Source: Hydractinia symbiolongicarpus
Lineage: Eukaryota; Cnidaria; Hydrozoa; Anthoathecata; Hydractiniidae
Direction of reading: 5' to 3'
Length of the DNA stretch: 64,000 bases
Assembly (NCBI RefSeq): GCF_029227915.1
Contig: NC_079878.1
Span: forward strand, 2,108,001 to 2,172,000
In this document: in pieces, positions 25,001 to 36,581 of the stretch
Numbering within the stretch: the stretch's first letter is position 1
Layout of the letters: each line of letters opens with the position of its first letter
The notes under the pieces: generated by a model
Database searches by the model: none
Told to the model about the DNA's origin: nothing
What the model saw: only the letters and a program-made list of their open reading frames with translations
Position numbers and translations under genes: made by a program

Positions 25001-26494
25001 TTTGCCTTGTTTAGCAATTCACTTCTAAAAATATATTGGTTTACAATCATTGACCAATCTGCACTAAAATAAACTTTGATGTCCATCTTTATATGCCACA
25101 TGCTATTAGAAGAAACGACTGAATACTATTCCCGTATTGTAACCAGTCATGACTTTTTAAAAACGATATCTGATAGACTTTAAGATCGAGCACAATAGAA
25201 AAAAAGAGTTACCAGATAAAAAAAAATAGATAATAAAAAACAATGCTGAACCTGAATACAAAAACCTTAACCTAAACAAAAAAATCCTTGTGTAACGCTT
25301 GAAAAAAAACCGTAACCCTGATCCGTAACCCTGATTCGTAACCCTGAGCCGTAACCCTGATCCGGAACTCTGATCCGTAACCCTGATCCGTAACCCTAAT
25401 CCGTAACTCTGATCCAGTATTTTGACCTGAATTTTGCTACAATAAAACAACCATAGTGTATGTGTAAGTTTTCAACTCATCTCAGCATTTGGAAATTTGG
25501 AGTGACATTATTACGATCGAAAACTTTTTGCGACTTGTGATAAGTCTTGTTTTTAACTGTTGGTATACTAAGACATTAAATTGAATAGTTGAACCAGATT
25601 GTGTGCTCACTACTGTGACTCTGAAATATTAGAATTTATCAAGTTTTAAAGTTAAAAATAATCAAAACCGTAAATTTCACTAGCTTAGTTGATATTACGT
25701 AAAAATGCTAATCAAAGCTTCACTATTTTGTCAACCATCAATGTCAAGATACGTTGTTGTGTTTGTCCATTTATGCAAAAGTTCTTATTCAAGACGGTGG
25801 AAATGCTGAATCAAACACGCATGTAGCATGTTAATGTAAGTCCTGTTTGTATCAATATAAATCAGGCAAAGGAAAATATATTTCCTCAAATACTAATGTT
25901 ACACAAGTGTTTTGAAATTAAGTTGTTTTGAGGCAAGCTTTAATAAGGAACAAAAATATACACAATTATCAAAACTCAGCAAAAGTTTGCTGTGCCATTT
26001 GCATTTACAAATCACCATGGAAACTCAAAAAAAAGGTCCTAGAAACAACATTTGGAATAAAGAAGAAAAAGTCATGTTTTTTACATTAAAAGGTGTTTTT
26101 AAAGTCATGAAAACATAAAAACACCCTTAATGTAAAAAAACATGATTTTTTCTCCTTTTCAAACGTTGTTTCCAGGACTTTCTTCAGATAAAATCAAATT
26201 ATTGACTTCTTCATAACTTCTTGAGTTTCCATGATCCACGGCTAAACTTTTGAGTATTTTTCTTGAAAAACAATTCTCCCAGAAATAAATAGATAAAAAT
26301 AAAGTACAAACCTGGGTGACTCCAATTGATTCATCAATGAATTTCACTGAATCCTTCACACGTGTCTTTACAGGAACAGATAAGGCTTTTCGTACGTGTC
26401 TTGCCTTCTCTTTTCCAATGCGTAAAACAGCAGCTGAATTTTCTTTTCCAGATTTGATTAAGTTTTGTGAATGTTTTTGTATTTTTGAAAACAT
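22059..26494 (-). CDS. CCDC51: CCDC51/MITOK, mitochondrial inner-membrane K+ channel subunit
   Basis: Four coding exons, all GT-AG: 26312-26494, 23705-23903, 22962-23123 and 22059-22702 (intron phases 0, 1, 1). Together they give 396 codons, about 395 residues against 411 in the human protein. Exon 1 is rich in K, R and S without acidic residues at its start, fitting a mitochondrial targeting region. Exon 2 is coiled coil ([15 protein letters not shown]). Exon 3 holds the family signature [20 protein letters not shown] followed by the first membrane helix ([13 protein letters not shown]). Exon 4 is a second coiled-coil and polar region ending in a C-terminal helix ([15 protein letters not shown]) and stop. 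Human CCDC51 is the pore-forming subunit of the mitochondrial ATP-sensitive K+ channel. The first intron holds a Harbinger element (24242-24937). The start lies 475 bp below the HDAC8-like stop. A further 5' exon cannot be excluded. Confidence 0.85.
24242..24937. mobile_element. PIF/Harbinger-type element, 696 bp
   Basis: Inverted ends of about 65 bp start AGCTTGGTTTCCACCTAACG on the left and AGCTTGTTTTCCACCTAGCG on the right (reverse complement). They are flanked by a 3-bp TTA duplication (24239-24241 and 24938-24940). A TWA duplication and such ends are typical of PIF/Harbinger. The interior carries a MADF-domain remnant but no transposase. It lies in intron 1 of CCDC51. Confidence 0.8.
24535..24693 (-). 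pseudogene. MADF-domain remnant inside the Harbinger element
   Basis: The reverse strand reads [20 protein letters not shown], then a stop, then [15 protein letters not shown] in the same frame. The spacing of [13 protein letters not shown] and the later NAW matches MADF (Myb/SANT-like) domains. Harbinger elements usually encode a Myb/SANT-like or MADF partner of the transposase. One in-frame TGA breaks it. Confidence 0.65.
25309..25418. repeat. 12-bp minisatellite CCGTAACCCTGAT-like
   Basis: About nine units of (C/A)CGTAACCCTGAT with scattered substitutions. GTAACCCT resembles a telomeric word but the period is 12, so it is not a telomere. Confidence 0.85.
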
Positions 26495-26969
26495 TGAACA
26501 AACGTTTTGACAAAATGTACTCTGTGAAATAAAATAAACGTATTTTTCACATTAAACTCTGTACTTTATACTTGCTTTTTTGTTTTCCTTTTTATAAAGA
26601 ATAAATTCATCAAGCATTGCAGAGACAAAAACATTTAATAATAATAGTCTAACATAACACATTTTTTAAAAGAAGCTTGCAGGGAGAAATTATAGGTAAA
26701 ACATGTTGAAAATCGTTTTAGATCAAAAATATTCTTGAAAATGATAGTTTTCTATAAATTTTGTTTTAATGAGAGCAAATACTAAAAACAATGACTAAAT
26801 TTGACATAAAAAGTATTACAAGTACATCAGTTTAAAAATAACACTTTTTCGTAATGAACAAAACTAGATCTAAAATATTTGTAGGTATCTTAAATTCTTT
26901 TCAATTCAGTCGCGTGATCAAAAAGACTATGCACTTCGAACCATTCAAAAAGACACGTTTTAAAGCATG

Positions 26970-28265
26970 TTAACAATTCTTTTCCATCAAGGTCTGCTTT
27001 TTTACCAGTTTGTCAGTAACAAAGTCCTTCTCAGTTCCACTTTTTAATGTGACATTTTCTTTGTTATCAATTGTTTTACTACTGTTTTCTTTTTTTATTT
27101 TCATTTTTATGATATTTGTAGTTACATGCTCCAATAAGTCTTCAATATAGGCATCAGTGTTTTCATTCTTTCTGTTACTACTAGCAACATAAACACTAAA
27201 ATCAGGACCATAATGTTCCATGTAATCATGATCAGGTATATCCCCAGATATTTCTTTCCCAACAACCATTGCAGTAAGTTGAGTCCAGCATCTTGAAGTG
27301 TTTGCAAGATTATATCCACCACCTCCTAATATCATGACAGGTTTATTGCATGCACAGATATCTTTCACGCAGCCAATAATACCTTGGCTTGTCAAATTAA
27401 AACCACCAAGAGGATCGAGGGACAATGAGTCTGCACCACACTGCACAACAAAAACATCAGGCTCGAAAGACAAAACAACTTGGTTAAAGAGCTTATGAAA
27501 AACAAAGTAATACATAATGTCATCAATACCATCTTTTAATGGAACATTTACAGAAAAATATTTACCACTGCCTTTTCCTACGTCTTGTTTGGCACCTGTC
27601 CCCGGAAAGTAGCCATTTGAATGTTTATGTAAAGAAAACGTTAACACGTTCTTAGAGTATCGAAAAGCTTCCTCAACTCCGTCACCATGATGAACATCCA
27701 GATCAATGTACAAAACTCTTTTAAACCTACTTGTTAATTTTAATACACCAATAACTATATCATTTACATAACAAAAGCCAGCTGCTTCATCAACATGTGC
27801 ATGATGCCAACCACCATGTAAGTTAATGGCAACATCTGCCTCACCATTAATTAATATATCAGCAGCTGTAACAGTAGCTCCCACCACCATCTTTGCATAA
27901 TCAAACATTCTTTTAAAAACAGGGCAGTCATAGCCAAATCCATAGTCACTTATTTGAAATTCTTCCTCCAACTCATCTAGATCAAAGGTTTCTTCACAGG
28001 AATCTTCATTTTTATTGTGATCAATCATTTCACATTCTAAAATGTTTTGAATTTTTTCAAGACAGTTAACGTAGTCTTCTGAGTGGAATAGCATTAAATC
28101 CTCCCGTAAGACAGGTGTAGGTGCCACAACAAAGACTTCATTAAGTAAATTGTATGCTTTAATTAGCGAATCCACCACCACAGCTCTGTTTTTAGTCTTT
28201 GGATGTTGATTGCACAGTGCAACATAACTCGGTGAAGTAATGTAGGCTACCTTTTTCTTGCTCAT
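26970..28265 (-). CDS. HDAC8: HDAC8-like class I histone deacetylase
   Basis: A single uninterrupted frame of 431 codons starts MSKKKVAYITSPSYVALCNQ. It is a zinc-dependent lysine deacetylase acting on histones and, in animals, on cohesin SMC3. Catalytic residues are all present: tandem His in GGWHHAHVDEAAGFCY (154-155), metal ligands in YIDLDVHHGDG (D190, H192) and D284 in SLDPLGGFN, and the transition-state Tyr318 in LGGGGYNLANTSRCW. It is longer than the 377-residue human protein because of an acidic loop at about 81-103, before DYGFGYDCP, and a lysine-rich tail after about 385. HDAC8 differs from HDAC1-3 by its short N-terminus, also seen here. Absence of introns in over 1.29 kb is unusual for this family. 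CCDC51 follows on the same strand 475 bp downstream; no AATAAA is seen in between, only an ATTAAA at 26634-26639. Confidence 0.92.
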   Translation of the reverse strand: MSKKKVAYITSPSYVALCNQHPKTKNRAVVVDSLIKAYNLLNEVFVVAPTPVLREDLMLFHSEDYVNCLEKIQNILECEMIDHNKNEDSCEETFDLDELEEEFQISDYGFGYDCPVFKRMFDYAKMVVGATVTAADILINGEADVAINLHGGWHHAHVDEAAGFCYVNDIVIGVLKLTSRFKRVLYIDLDVHHGDGVEEAFRYSKNVLTFSLHKHSNGYFPGTGAKQDVGKGSGKYFSVNVPLKDGIDDIMYYFVFHKLFNQVVLSFEPDVFVVQCGADSLSLDPLGGFNLTSQGIIGCVKDICACNKPVMILGGGGYNLANTSRCWTQLTAMVVGKEISGDIPDHDYMEHYGPDFSVYVASSNRKNENTDAYIEDLLEHVTTNIIKMKIKKENSSKTIDNKENVTLKSGTEKDFVTDKLVKKQTLMEKNC

Positions 28266-28854
28266 TGTTCCGTAAAATGTTAAATATTACGAGTTTTTGT
28301 CAACTACGTATTTGTTTTTTTATTTATGAAATTTACTATTTATTACATAATTTACCTGAAATATAAGAAATTTGTGCAATTCAATTTTGTCTTTATTTTC
28401 CGTCTCTTACATAAAAGCCCTTGAAAAATAAGGAAATACTTGCAAAAAGAACTATATATCATCTAAAAAATGCTTGTCTTGAAAACAACATAAAGGAAGT
28501 GGTAGATTGCCTTTAATCAGTGGAAGAAAATTAACTGAGACACTATAGAATGCTAAGTAAAAAGCGATGATACATTGACATAAAATATTTGGAATTGTTA
28601 ACAAGAGAGCAGAAAAAACCTTCATAATATTTTTGTAATAATATTTGTAATAAATATGTTTAAAATAATACTTAATGCATAAGCTTTTCATGCGCAAAGA
28701 CTTCACAATTATTTAGTCTTTTTGTAAAATTAATAATCATTTGCAATGGAAGTATAATAAAAAACTTACAAAATCAATTTTTGTAAATCTTTATTATAAA
28801 TAGTTTCCTAGACAGTCAATACAGTATTTTGCAGTATTAATTAGAACTATCATT

Positions 28855-30945
28855 ACGGAGGAGTGTGTTATTTTTGCGGCAAACACAACAGCAGTTGGCA
28901 TATGGTCGTGAATTTTAGAACCCTTTTTTTAGGCAGCGCTTTTTTAAAATGGACACTGCAAACTGCAACATCAATGTCCACTATGAGCTACACCAGCTCT
29001 TTCACTCATAAACAAGAGTATTAAGTTTCTTCAGAAAGTTATTTATATTCACCTTTTTTCATTGCACTTTTCAAGCTATCACTTTAATAAAACAGGAGGG
29101 GAGCTTGAAAAAAAAAGACAAGTAACATTGTGGTACCAATCAACACCTTAACCGTGCGCTTTGAAAGTAAAAACAGTTTCAAAAACTACATTTTCTTGCC
29201 TTTTTAACAGTACTAGGATAACTAACAAACTATAGTCAACAAGGACCCCCAATAAAAATCAGTTGTTTTGGGGACTTTGTTTTTTCAAAAAGATGTTGAG
29301 TTAACTTTGACAAAGTGGAAGACAATGTTGGATACATATTTTCTCCATTATTGGCGTTTCAACTAATTGGTTTATTAGATTATATATATATATATTTTTT
29401 AAAGCATTGAAATAGGTTTAGTATTATTTTTAACATAAAAATCTGCAATTTTTAAAAAAAAAGTCATAGAATCATGATGCGTAAAGGGCATAAAAACACT
29501 TAATTTAGGATAAATCTGTTCTGTGCAGTGGTACAACTTTTTTGTTGAAATCCCAATTTGTTAGACTAGGTAACTAAAGCTTTTTTCATGGATACCAAAT
29601 TTAGTTTCTCTCAAGCAAAAGGTTAAATGCAAACAAATTTCAAAGCAAATCCCTAAAATTCAAATTCTTCTTATAGCAAACACCAAATTACAATCAACCA
29701 ATGAGCACAATGTCAGCGTGGTCACATCTTACTCTCTTAAATAATACAAAAATTAAATATTTGTTCAGGTAATAAAGTACGAACCTGTAGTTTAACTAGG
29801 CAACAAAACCTACTGTTGTTGTAAATACGTTGAAATCATTGTGTTCCACACTACAATTTTTATGCCAATCATATCTCTTTACTTTGCAGCAGATTTTGAC
29901 TAATTATTGTCTCATTTTCATCTTGCACTGGCAACTTATGGCTTAAACCTTCTGTTTCAATCTTTTTTGCTCTAAATAATGGACCTCAGTCACCCATGCC
30001 ACATCCCACAAATTTTCGGAAAGGGAGATTTACATCGTTTTATTACATAGATTAACGTTATTACCTGCCCGATGGCCATTTTCTAACAAGTGGCGGAACA
30101 ACAAGAAAATAAAAAAATAACAACGAAAGAGGGTGTTGCGACAAGCATATTTTTTTTATGTATGTTTTGCTTGTATTAGCGAATGTTAAATTAGCGAATG
30201 TCTGATTTAATGAAAGTTCATGGAAAAATAAGAATGTATGGTCGGAACAACAACAAAAAAATAATAATAAAAAAATAACAATGGAGGAGGGTGTAAGGAC
30301 AACCGTTTTCTATGTATTTTTGCATAATGCATGCAGTTCATATTTTTAAGCTGCGAAGGAAAAATAATAATAATTTGTCTCACTAAAATAATGTAACTAG
30401 TACTCAAGGTGAAAAGATAAAGATATGCAATTTTTTTTCGTGTTGCTTTAAAAGTTATACAGCAAGAATTATTCTTGCGCTGTTGCGAAAGTTATACAGA
30501 ATATACCTGCATTGTTTTGAAAGATATACAGCAGGTTATACTTAGGCTGTTTCGAAATTTATACAGCAAGTTCTTATTTTCCCATTTAAAATAATAAAAC
30601 ACAAAATTTATTTTAATAAAAAGTTAAGTGTTCTTTTAAATTTTTTTTGCGCAGTCTTATACGAAAATTAAAATTTAAGTGCAAAAAAGTTTCACGGACT
30701 ATAGTTTAGTTGAAAAAATTTAAAGTCTTTCGCGACATTAAAATTTTTATTTATATTCATAACGGAGGAGGGTGTTATGACATGTGTATTTTACGATGTT
30801 TTAATTTTTTTCAAATATCATTGATTAAGATTTAATGATATTAATTATTTTTCCTGAATGATATCGACTAAGAAATTTAAGATTTTAGCAAGCAACGTAA
30901 TTCTAAACATATATTAATCACAACGAAGGAGGGTGTTACAACATT
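28855..30945 (+). repeat. Dispersed GGAGGAGGGTGTTATGAC module
   Basis: Variants occur near 28857 (CGGAGGAGTGTGTTATT), 30125 (CGAAAGAGGGTGTTGCGAC), 30283 (TGGAGGAGGGTGTAAGGAC), 30763 (CGGAGGAGGGTGTTATGAC) and 30924 (CGAAGGAGGGTGTTACAAC). All are in the same orientation and most are preceded by AAC. An inverted one lies near 17,140. Flanking sequences differ apart from the pair at 30095-30330. Confidence 0.55.
30430..30570 (+). repeat. Degenerate tandem repeat, ATACAGCAAG core
   Basis: Four units of TGTTKCGAAAGTTATACAGC form at 30-42 bp spacing, each ending ATACAG. Non-coding. Confidence 0.55.
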
Positions 30946-32449
30946 CATAATCTGTTTTTTTCACGAGATGGGATAAGAAAATGATTGTTTGTTGATATTT
31001 CTATTATTTTTTTTATTGTGAAAGTTAGGGTCGAGTGAGCCCGTAGAACAACTAAATAAGTTAGAGTCTAAACAAGCAAAAAGCTTACGACAAAATATTT
31101 TTGATTTAAAACAGACAAAAAACAATTATTCATATTTAATTGCGTTATTCTCTCATGACATTAATTACGTGATTTTTATAATGTTTAAAGATGTATCATG
31201 ACGGTCGCGATATGGATCGCGAAAGTCACGATGCATCGTGAAGGTCAACCCAACGATGGATTTCACAATGCTAAAAAATTTTACTATCGCGACAGCATCG
31301 TGAATCGTGCGTGACACGCATGATATGTGATCCACGATGTTAGGTGTCCTGATTCCAGTACTGTATGTTATTGATGCTTGGAATCAATGGCTTTATCTTT
31401 TTTGTTTCCCTAATTACGAAATCTTTCGCACTTACAGGAGAAACGACTGATTTGGCACTGAAGCAAGCCTTGATTATATCACGTTGTTCGTCATGTGAAG
31501 GGTTTTGGAATAAAGCGCAATTTTTTTGAGTAAATATATGTTAGTTGATATAAGCCTTCCTTTCTGAAAATTCAACATGGTGTTCGATTTTTTCATAAGA
31601 GTGTGTGAAAAGCCATTAAAGATTGTCATGCCCTAATTAGATTACATATGGCATAATTAAGCTACCATTAGTCACCTAAAATCTAATACACCTTTACAAT
31701 AATTCAATTATACATGCATTCCTACAGCTTTCCATCGTTTTACAAATTCAGAAGAAAGGAGGTAAAAAAGTTTTTATAAAAGTTTGTTAGAGACAAAAGC
31801 GCGTTTTCTCCACTTCTTTAACTTCCTTTGTATCAATTTCTTTCAAATTTTCAACAAACGTTAATAATTATAAGATACAACTCGGTGTGCTTTTCATTAA
31901 AAATAGAAAGCGACAAGAAAAATAATCACTAAAGAATGTGTTTTCTCCTTAATAAACTCTTATAAAAGTGTGATGTTTACCTCCTCCAATCGGGAAATAA
32001 GCTGCGATGGAGGGTTAAGTAAAGCTAGCCGTACCTAACAGCCGCACCTTAGCCGTACCTTAGCCGTACTTAAGAAAATTCGTAATTAGCAGCTCTGTGT
32101 AAGACCACTTGCTTCTAAGCTTAAAATTAGTAGTTAATGTATATCAAAGTTAAATTGTCTAACTTTTATTTCGTCTTTTAGGTGAATATCTATGCCGATA
32201 AAAATGATGAAAAATGGAGCACTCCATCGTCGATCCCCAGTAACCCCCAGGGAATCCTCAATGATGAAATACCGATAATAATATATCTTACATGTATTAT
32301 AATTTTTATAAAATGATTTTAATACAAATACAAAAGAGATTTTTAAATTTGAATGTATGAAAAACATTAGTAAAGTAAGATTGAACATTATTACGCTGCG
32401 GACAATATTAGAGCTAGCGCTAAAAGTGACTTCAGCTGGCTAAATTTAA

Positions 32450-32670
32450 ATACGGTTGCCAAAATAAGGTACGGCTAGATAATATTAAGGTACGGCTGGG
32501 TCTTATCATATAAGAAACAATTTCAAATGCTAAAAACGTTCAATAAAAACGAAATTATGTTAGGTACGGCTAGCCAAAATAAGGTACGGCTGGACAATAT
32601 TAAGGTACGGCTGGGACCTATCATATAAGAAACAACTTCAAATGCTAAAAACGTTCAATAAAAACGATTT
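32450..32670 (-). repeat. Two inverted copies of the internal repeat unit
   Basis: Two units of AAAATAAGGTACGGCTRG...AAACGTTCAATAAAAACG are the reverse complement of the units at 33010-33710. Confidence 0.8.
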
Positions 32671-33009
32671 TGAATTGTTTGGCAATTGGGTTAAGAGTCA
32701 CACTGACTGACTTTAAACAGAACTGGCCTGTATCTATCCCAGCTACCTCTAAATCACTCTTTACGACCTTTGATTTTATCGACATCTTTCTTTTACAGTT
32801 GTTAGCGTTTCGATATATTGCATCAAGATCGGATAGATCTGTTACAGATTTGGTTCTAGAAATGGAAACGTTAGAGAATGTAAGCAATCAATCTGACACT
32901 GATAGTGATATTTATTAAAATATAATTATATATTATCGTGTTCGTATTTTGTTTCTTAGGTAATATTTTTTATATTTTCAGCTATACAATTTATTTTACT
33001 TTAAATAGA

Positions 33010-33710
33010 TGTGCAGCCGTACTTTAATTTTGATCAATGGTAGCCGTACCTAACCTAATTTCGTTTTTATGGAACATTTGTAGCATTTGAAGATGTTTCT
33101 TATACGATAGGACCCAGCCGTACCTTAATATTTTTCAGCCGTACCTTATTTTAGCTAGCCGTACCTAACCTAATTTCGTTTTTATGAAACATTTGTAGCA
33201 TTTGAAGATGTTTCTTATACGATAGGACCCAGCCGTACCTTAATATTTTTCAGCCGTACCTTATTTTAGCTAGCCGTACCTAACCTAATTTCGTTTTTAT
33301 GAAACATTTGTAGCATTTGAAGATGTTTCTTATACGATAGGACCCAGCCGTACCTTAATATTTTCCAGCCGTACCTTATTTTAGCTAGCCGTACCTAACT
33401 TAATTTCGTTTTTATTGTACATTTGTAGCATTTGAAGATGTTTCTTATACGATAGGACCCAGCCGTACCTTAATATTTTCCAGCCGTACCTTATTTTAGC
33501 TAGCCGTACCTAACCTAATTTCGTTTTTATGGAACAATTTTAGCATTTGAAGATGTTTCTTATACGATAGGACCTAGCCGTACCTTAATATGGTCCAGCC
33601 GTACCTTATTTTAGCTAGCCGTACTTAACTTAATTTCGTTTTTATTGTACATATTTTAGCCTTTAAAGTTGTTTCTTATATGATAGGACCCAACCGTAAA
33701 ATATATGTTG
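33010..33710 (+). repeat. Tandem array, about 125-bp period, five to six copies
   Basis: Each unit runs AGCCGTACCTAACCTAATTT...GCATTTGAAGATGTTTC...ACGATAGGACCCAGCCGTAC...TTTTAGCT. The central units are nearly identical and the outer ones more diverged, as expected for unequal exchange. Confidence 0.9.
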
Positions 33711-35548
33711 TCTTATAATTTTCATATTTTTCCTCTCTTTTCCTTACCTATCCCCTTTATTTTACTTTACTTGATAAGTCGCATTGAAGTTCACCGCTCG
33801 TACTAACCACCTTTTTATTGCCAGCCGTACTTAATTTGTCGATTTGGGAATCACCTTCCCGCGCTCTCCCCCGTTTGGTTTCTATAAGAGCAAGATGTTT
33901 CGTTAACATTTTTCGTATTTTGCGGGTTCATTGGCTATTGAGAAACAGAAATTCAGTGACACAACAAATTTACCACTACGATTAGCTCAGTTTTTTCCAT
34001 TAAAATACATTACCTCACCTTAAAAAGAAAAGTGTAGTTACGTACGGCTAAGGTACGGCTTAGGTACGGCTGTTAGGTACGGCTAGCTTTACCTAAGCGC
34101 GATGGAGTGTTAGTTTTCCTGAATTATCATAAAGGTGTATTATAGGTGTTTACCTTTGCAGCTATAGCTAACTTTGTCTAAGATTATTATTCTTTTTACA
34201 GAATATAAAAATCTTATTTCGTTCTTGAGATATCCTGTTTTAACTAATAGGGTTAATCAAATTATTTTTTTGTAACATTTTTGTCCGCTACGAAACAGGG
34301 GTGTGAGCTAGAGTAGTTAGCTAGCTAGATAGCTAGCTACCTATAGCCATAAGAAAAGCCTAACTAGATATTCATTTTTTGCTTGCAAAATAGATAAATT
34401 GTCCCTTCACCCTCTCTTTCTGCAAACCGCTCATACATTGATCTCATTAGCTAACACACCCACAGAAAAATAGAAACAAAAACGTAAGATGCCAAACCAG
34501 TTTGTGTACCGCCAGGACTATATTGCTTCCTGATCAGTCCGAATTTTTACCTCTGCGTAAAAGATATTGCAGTACTACAGACCCGCGCCCCACGCGCCAT
34601 TCAATTGCCGAGAAAAAGGACCTAACCTTGCTAGTAGAGGACCTAAACTTTGGAACAAATTCCTATGCCAATTCAAACAGGATGTAAGACATAAACTACA
34701 TAAACTCCACTATCAAAAGGTTCGGTTTCAACACTGCCAAAATCTTTATCGCGCATACACAAATCGACGACGACGACAAATTGTCGATGGTAACAATGCA
34801 TGCATTTTTAAAGTCCAGCATGCTTGCATGGTCGCAACAAAAGAATACCTTAGTGTCAACTTCTTCTCTTGACTATTTCTCATCGATACCTTCTTCACAG
34901 TACCATACATCTTCCTTGCTGTTCCGAACTGAAAGAATTGTAACCTCTTACACATGAAAATCTCAATCTCCACATTTTTATAGCTCATAACATTCCGCTT
35001 CTTCCCCACGACTTGTGTCTCGCATTGGCGCTGCGATTATTGATAGACCTGATGAAAACGTTCGAATCACAATCCGATATGGAAAAAGAGACAACAGGTC
35101 CTGGTCGCATAACCTTAAGATCTTATTTTTTGAGTAAAAAAGCTACCTGTATTAGTAAAAGTTTCTTAAATTTGCAGAGCTTTTTAGTACTTAGTTTCTT
35201 ATAAACGGTTTTCACCATAAAAGGACAGAAAAAATCGTTATAATTTAAGTATGCTACATTAACATATACGTATAGGCATCGAGAAAAAACTGTGATTTCT
35301 GTTAGGTTAATGCAGGAGGACTTATCTCAAACTTTTCTATAGTTTAAGATGATTGTAATGCATGTATTTTCTTTATTTGTTCATTGCAGATACAGGGATA
35401 AGGCTAAGCGTCTGTGGAACAGGCTAAGGAATGAAAACTTCTCGACAAAATAAAAAAGTCTACCAAGAAGATAAAACCACACAACAGTTTACCTATATAA
35501 GTGTATGAGGTGGCATAATATGCTATCACCAATGGCCACACAACCCAC

Positions 35549-35791
35549 TGGTGGCCTTGTGGTAGGGCGTTCGCCTTCACTGCAGGAGGTCTTGGGTTCA
35601 AACCCGACCAAGTCATGCCAGAGACTATAAAATTGTGAATCGATTCTTTCTGCTCAAGGTTCAGCATGAGAATAGGATTAAACTAATTAAGCTTTAAATG
35701 CAGTAGGACCCCCTTCGCAGGACCCTCATTGATAACAGTTCCTATAGAAACTGAAGAGGCTATCCTGGGTAAATAATAATAATAATAATAA
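35549..35791 (+). mobile_element. tRNA-derived SINE with AAT tail
   Basis: The head has box A-like TGGCCTTGTGGTAGGGCG and box B GGGTTCAAACCC. A body follows, ending GAGGCTATCCTGGGTAAATA and an AAT repeat. It is a different family from the SINEs near 17.8 kb. A real tRNA is unlikely because the stems do not close and a 3' body follows. Confidence 0.75.
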
Positions 35792-36257
35792 CCATACTGG
35801 TCATATGGGCACATTATTTCTGGCTCCTGAGAAACAAGTACTTGCTAACAATGCTGCTCTTTAATTGGGCATCTTGCAGTTCACTTCAATTCTAGATACG
35901 CTTAACTGATTTTAATAATCGATAGAAAATGCTGCGGGGACATACAAAACATTTTAACCGAGTACCCACAAAACTTTAAAGGGCTTGATAGGTTAGCTAC
36001 ACACAAAGTCAAGTTACACACTGATTGTTGCCACGCAAGGCAAGTAAGAAAATAACACTTTATTGTCACGTGTCATTTCGGGATAAAAGAAATTACGTAT
36101 TAGAAAATGATTTAAAGTGCAGATAATTTTCACCTTGGCCCTGAAATTTATAACTACCCCTTACAGCAAAGCATAGGTGGTTAGTTTTTTCTTTATGATA
36201 CAGTCTAACGCAGAGTTTATTCCACATTTTTTACATAAGTGAGACAACCTTCATAAC

Positions 36258-36581
36258 ATGCCTTTTAGATGGACTAAAGAGCAACAGAACTGTTTTGAAG
36301 AGCTCATATTAGCATTCAAGATAAAGACTCTTTTGCTATACTTTGACATCGGCAAGCCAATTTCCATCATAACGGCTGCACGTATCAGTGGTATGGGAGC
36401 GATATTGGGACAAGGAAAGTCAACCGAAACTGTTTCTTACAGAGTTGCTGTTGTTATATTCGTTCCGATTCCGTCGTTAAATTACGTAGTTATAGTACAA
36501 GACATAGCATCAAGATTCCCAGCAACAAAGTTAGTGAAATTAGGTATAATCCACCAGTTTCACACACGAAGCCGCATTTAA
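36258..36581 (+). pseudogene. Gypsy retroelement scrap (RNase H joined to integrase)
   Basis: The frame opens FRWTKEQQNCFEELILAFK, typical of the start of the gypsy RNase H region, and continues to GAILGQGKSTETVSYR. It then jumps to VVIVQDIASRFPATKLVK, which resembles the integrase core of cnidarian gypsy elements. The connecting region is missing, so this is a deletion product. A purine-rich GGGGGAGTGGCAGGG at 36700-36714 could be a polypurine tract. Confidence 0.6.

Larger units (their letters stand above)
28266..32012. other. Intergenic region with recurring short modules
   Basis: No coding exon is supported. The region holds five copies of a GGAGGAGGGTGTT module (28857-30940), a duplicated 100-bp block (30095-30330), a four-unit ATACAGCAAG repeat (30430-30570) and a cluster of CG-containing palindromes (31205-31345). 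Confidence 0.45.
32013..34098. mobile_element. Unclassified TIR transposon, possibly MULE-like, non-autonomous
   Basis: The left end GGTTAAGTAAAGCTAGCCGT and the right end (reverse complement GCTTAGGTAAAGCTAGCCGT) form 57-bp inverted repeats (32013-32069 and 34042-34098). They are flanked by an identical 9-bp GCGATGGAG (32004-32012 and 34099-34107). A 9-bp duplication with long inverted ends points to Mutator-like elements, but no transposase is present to confirm it. The word GTACGGCT/AGCCGTAC recurs about thirty times, in the ends and in internal arrays (32450-32670 and 33010-33710). The middle (32670-32918) is open in both strands but matches nothing I know. Confidence 0.65.

Noticed and set aside
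25309-25418. Interstitial telomere
   Set aside because: Period is 12 bp with GTAACCCTGATC units and not TTAGGG.
34502-34872. Two overlapping plus-strand open frames with a GPKLWNKF word
   Set aside because: The word resembles the end of some LINE ORF2 proteins, but nothing around it supports a LINE, so I left it uncalled.
35549-35640. Possible tRNA gene
   Set aside because: Box A and box B are present but the stems do not pair and a SINE body with an AAT tail follows.
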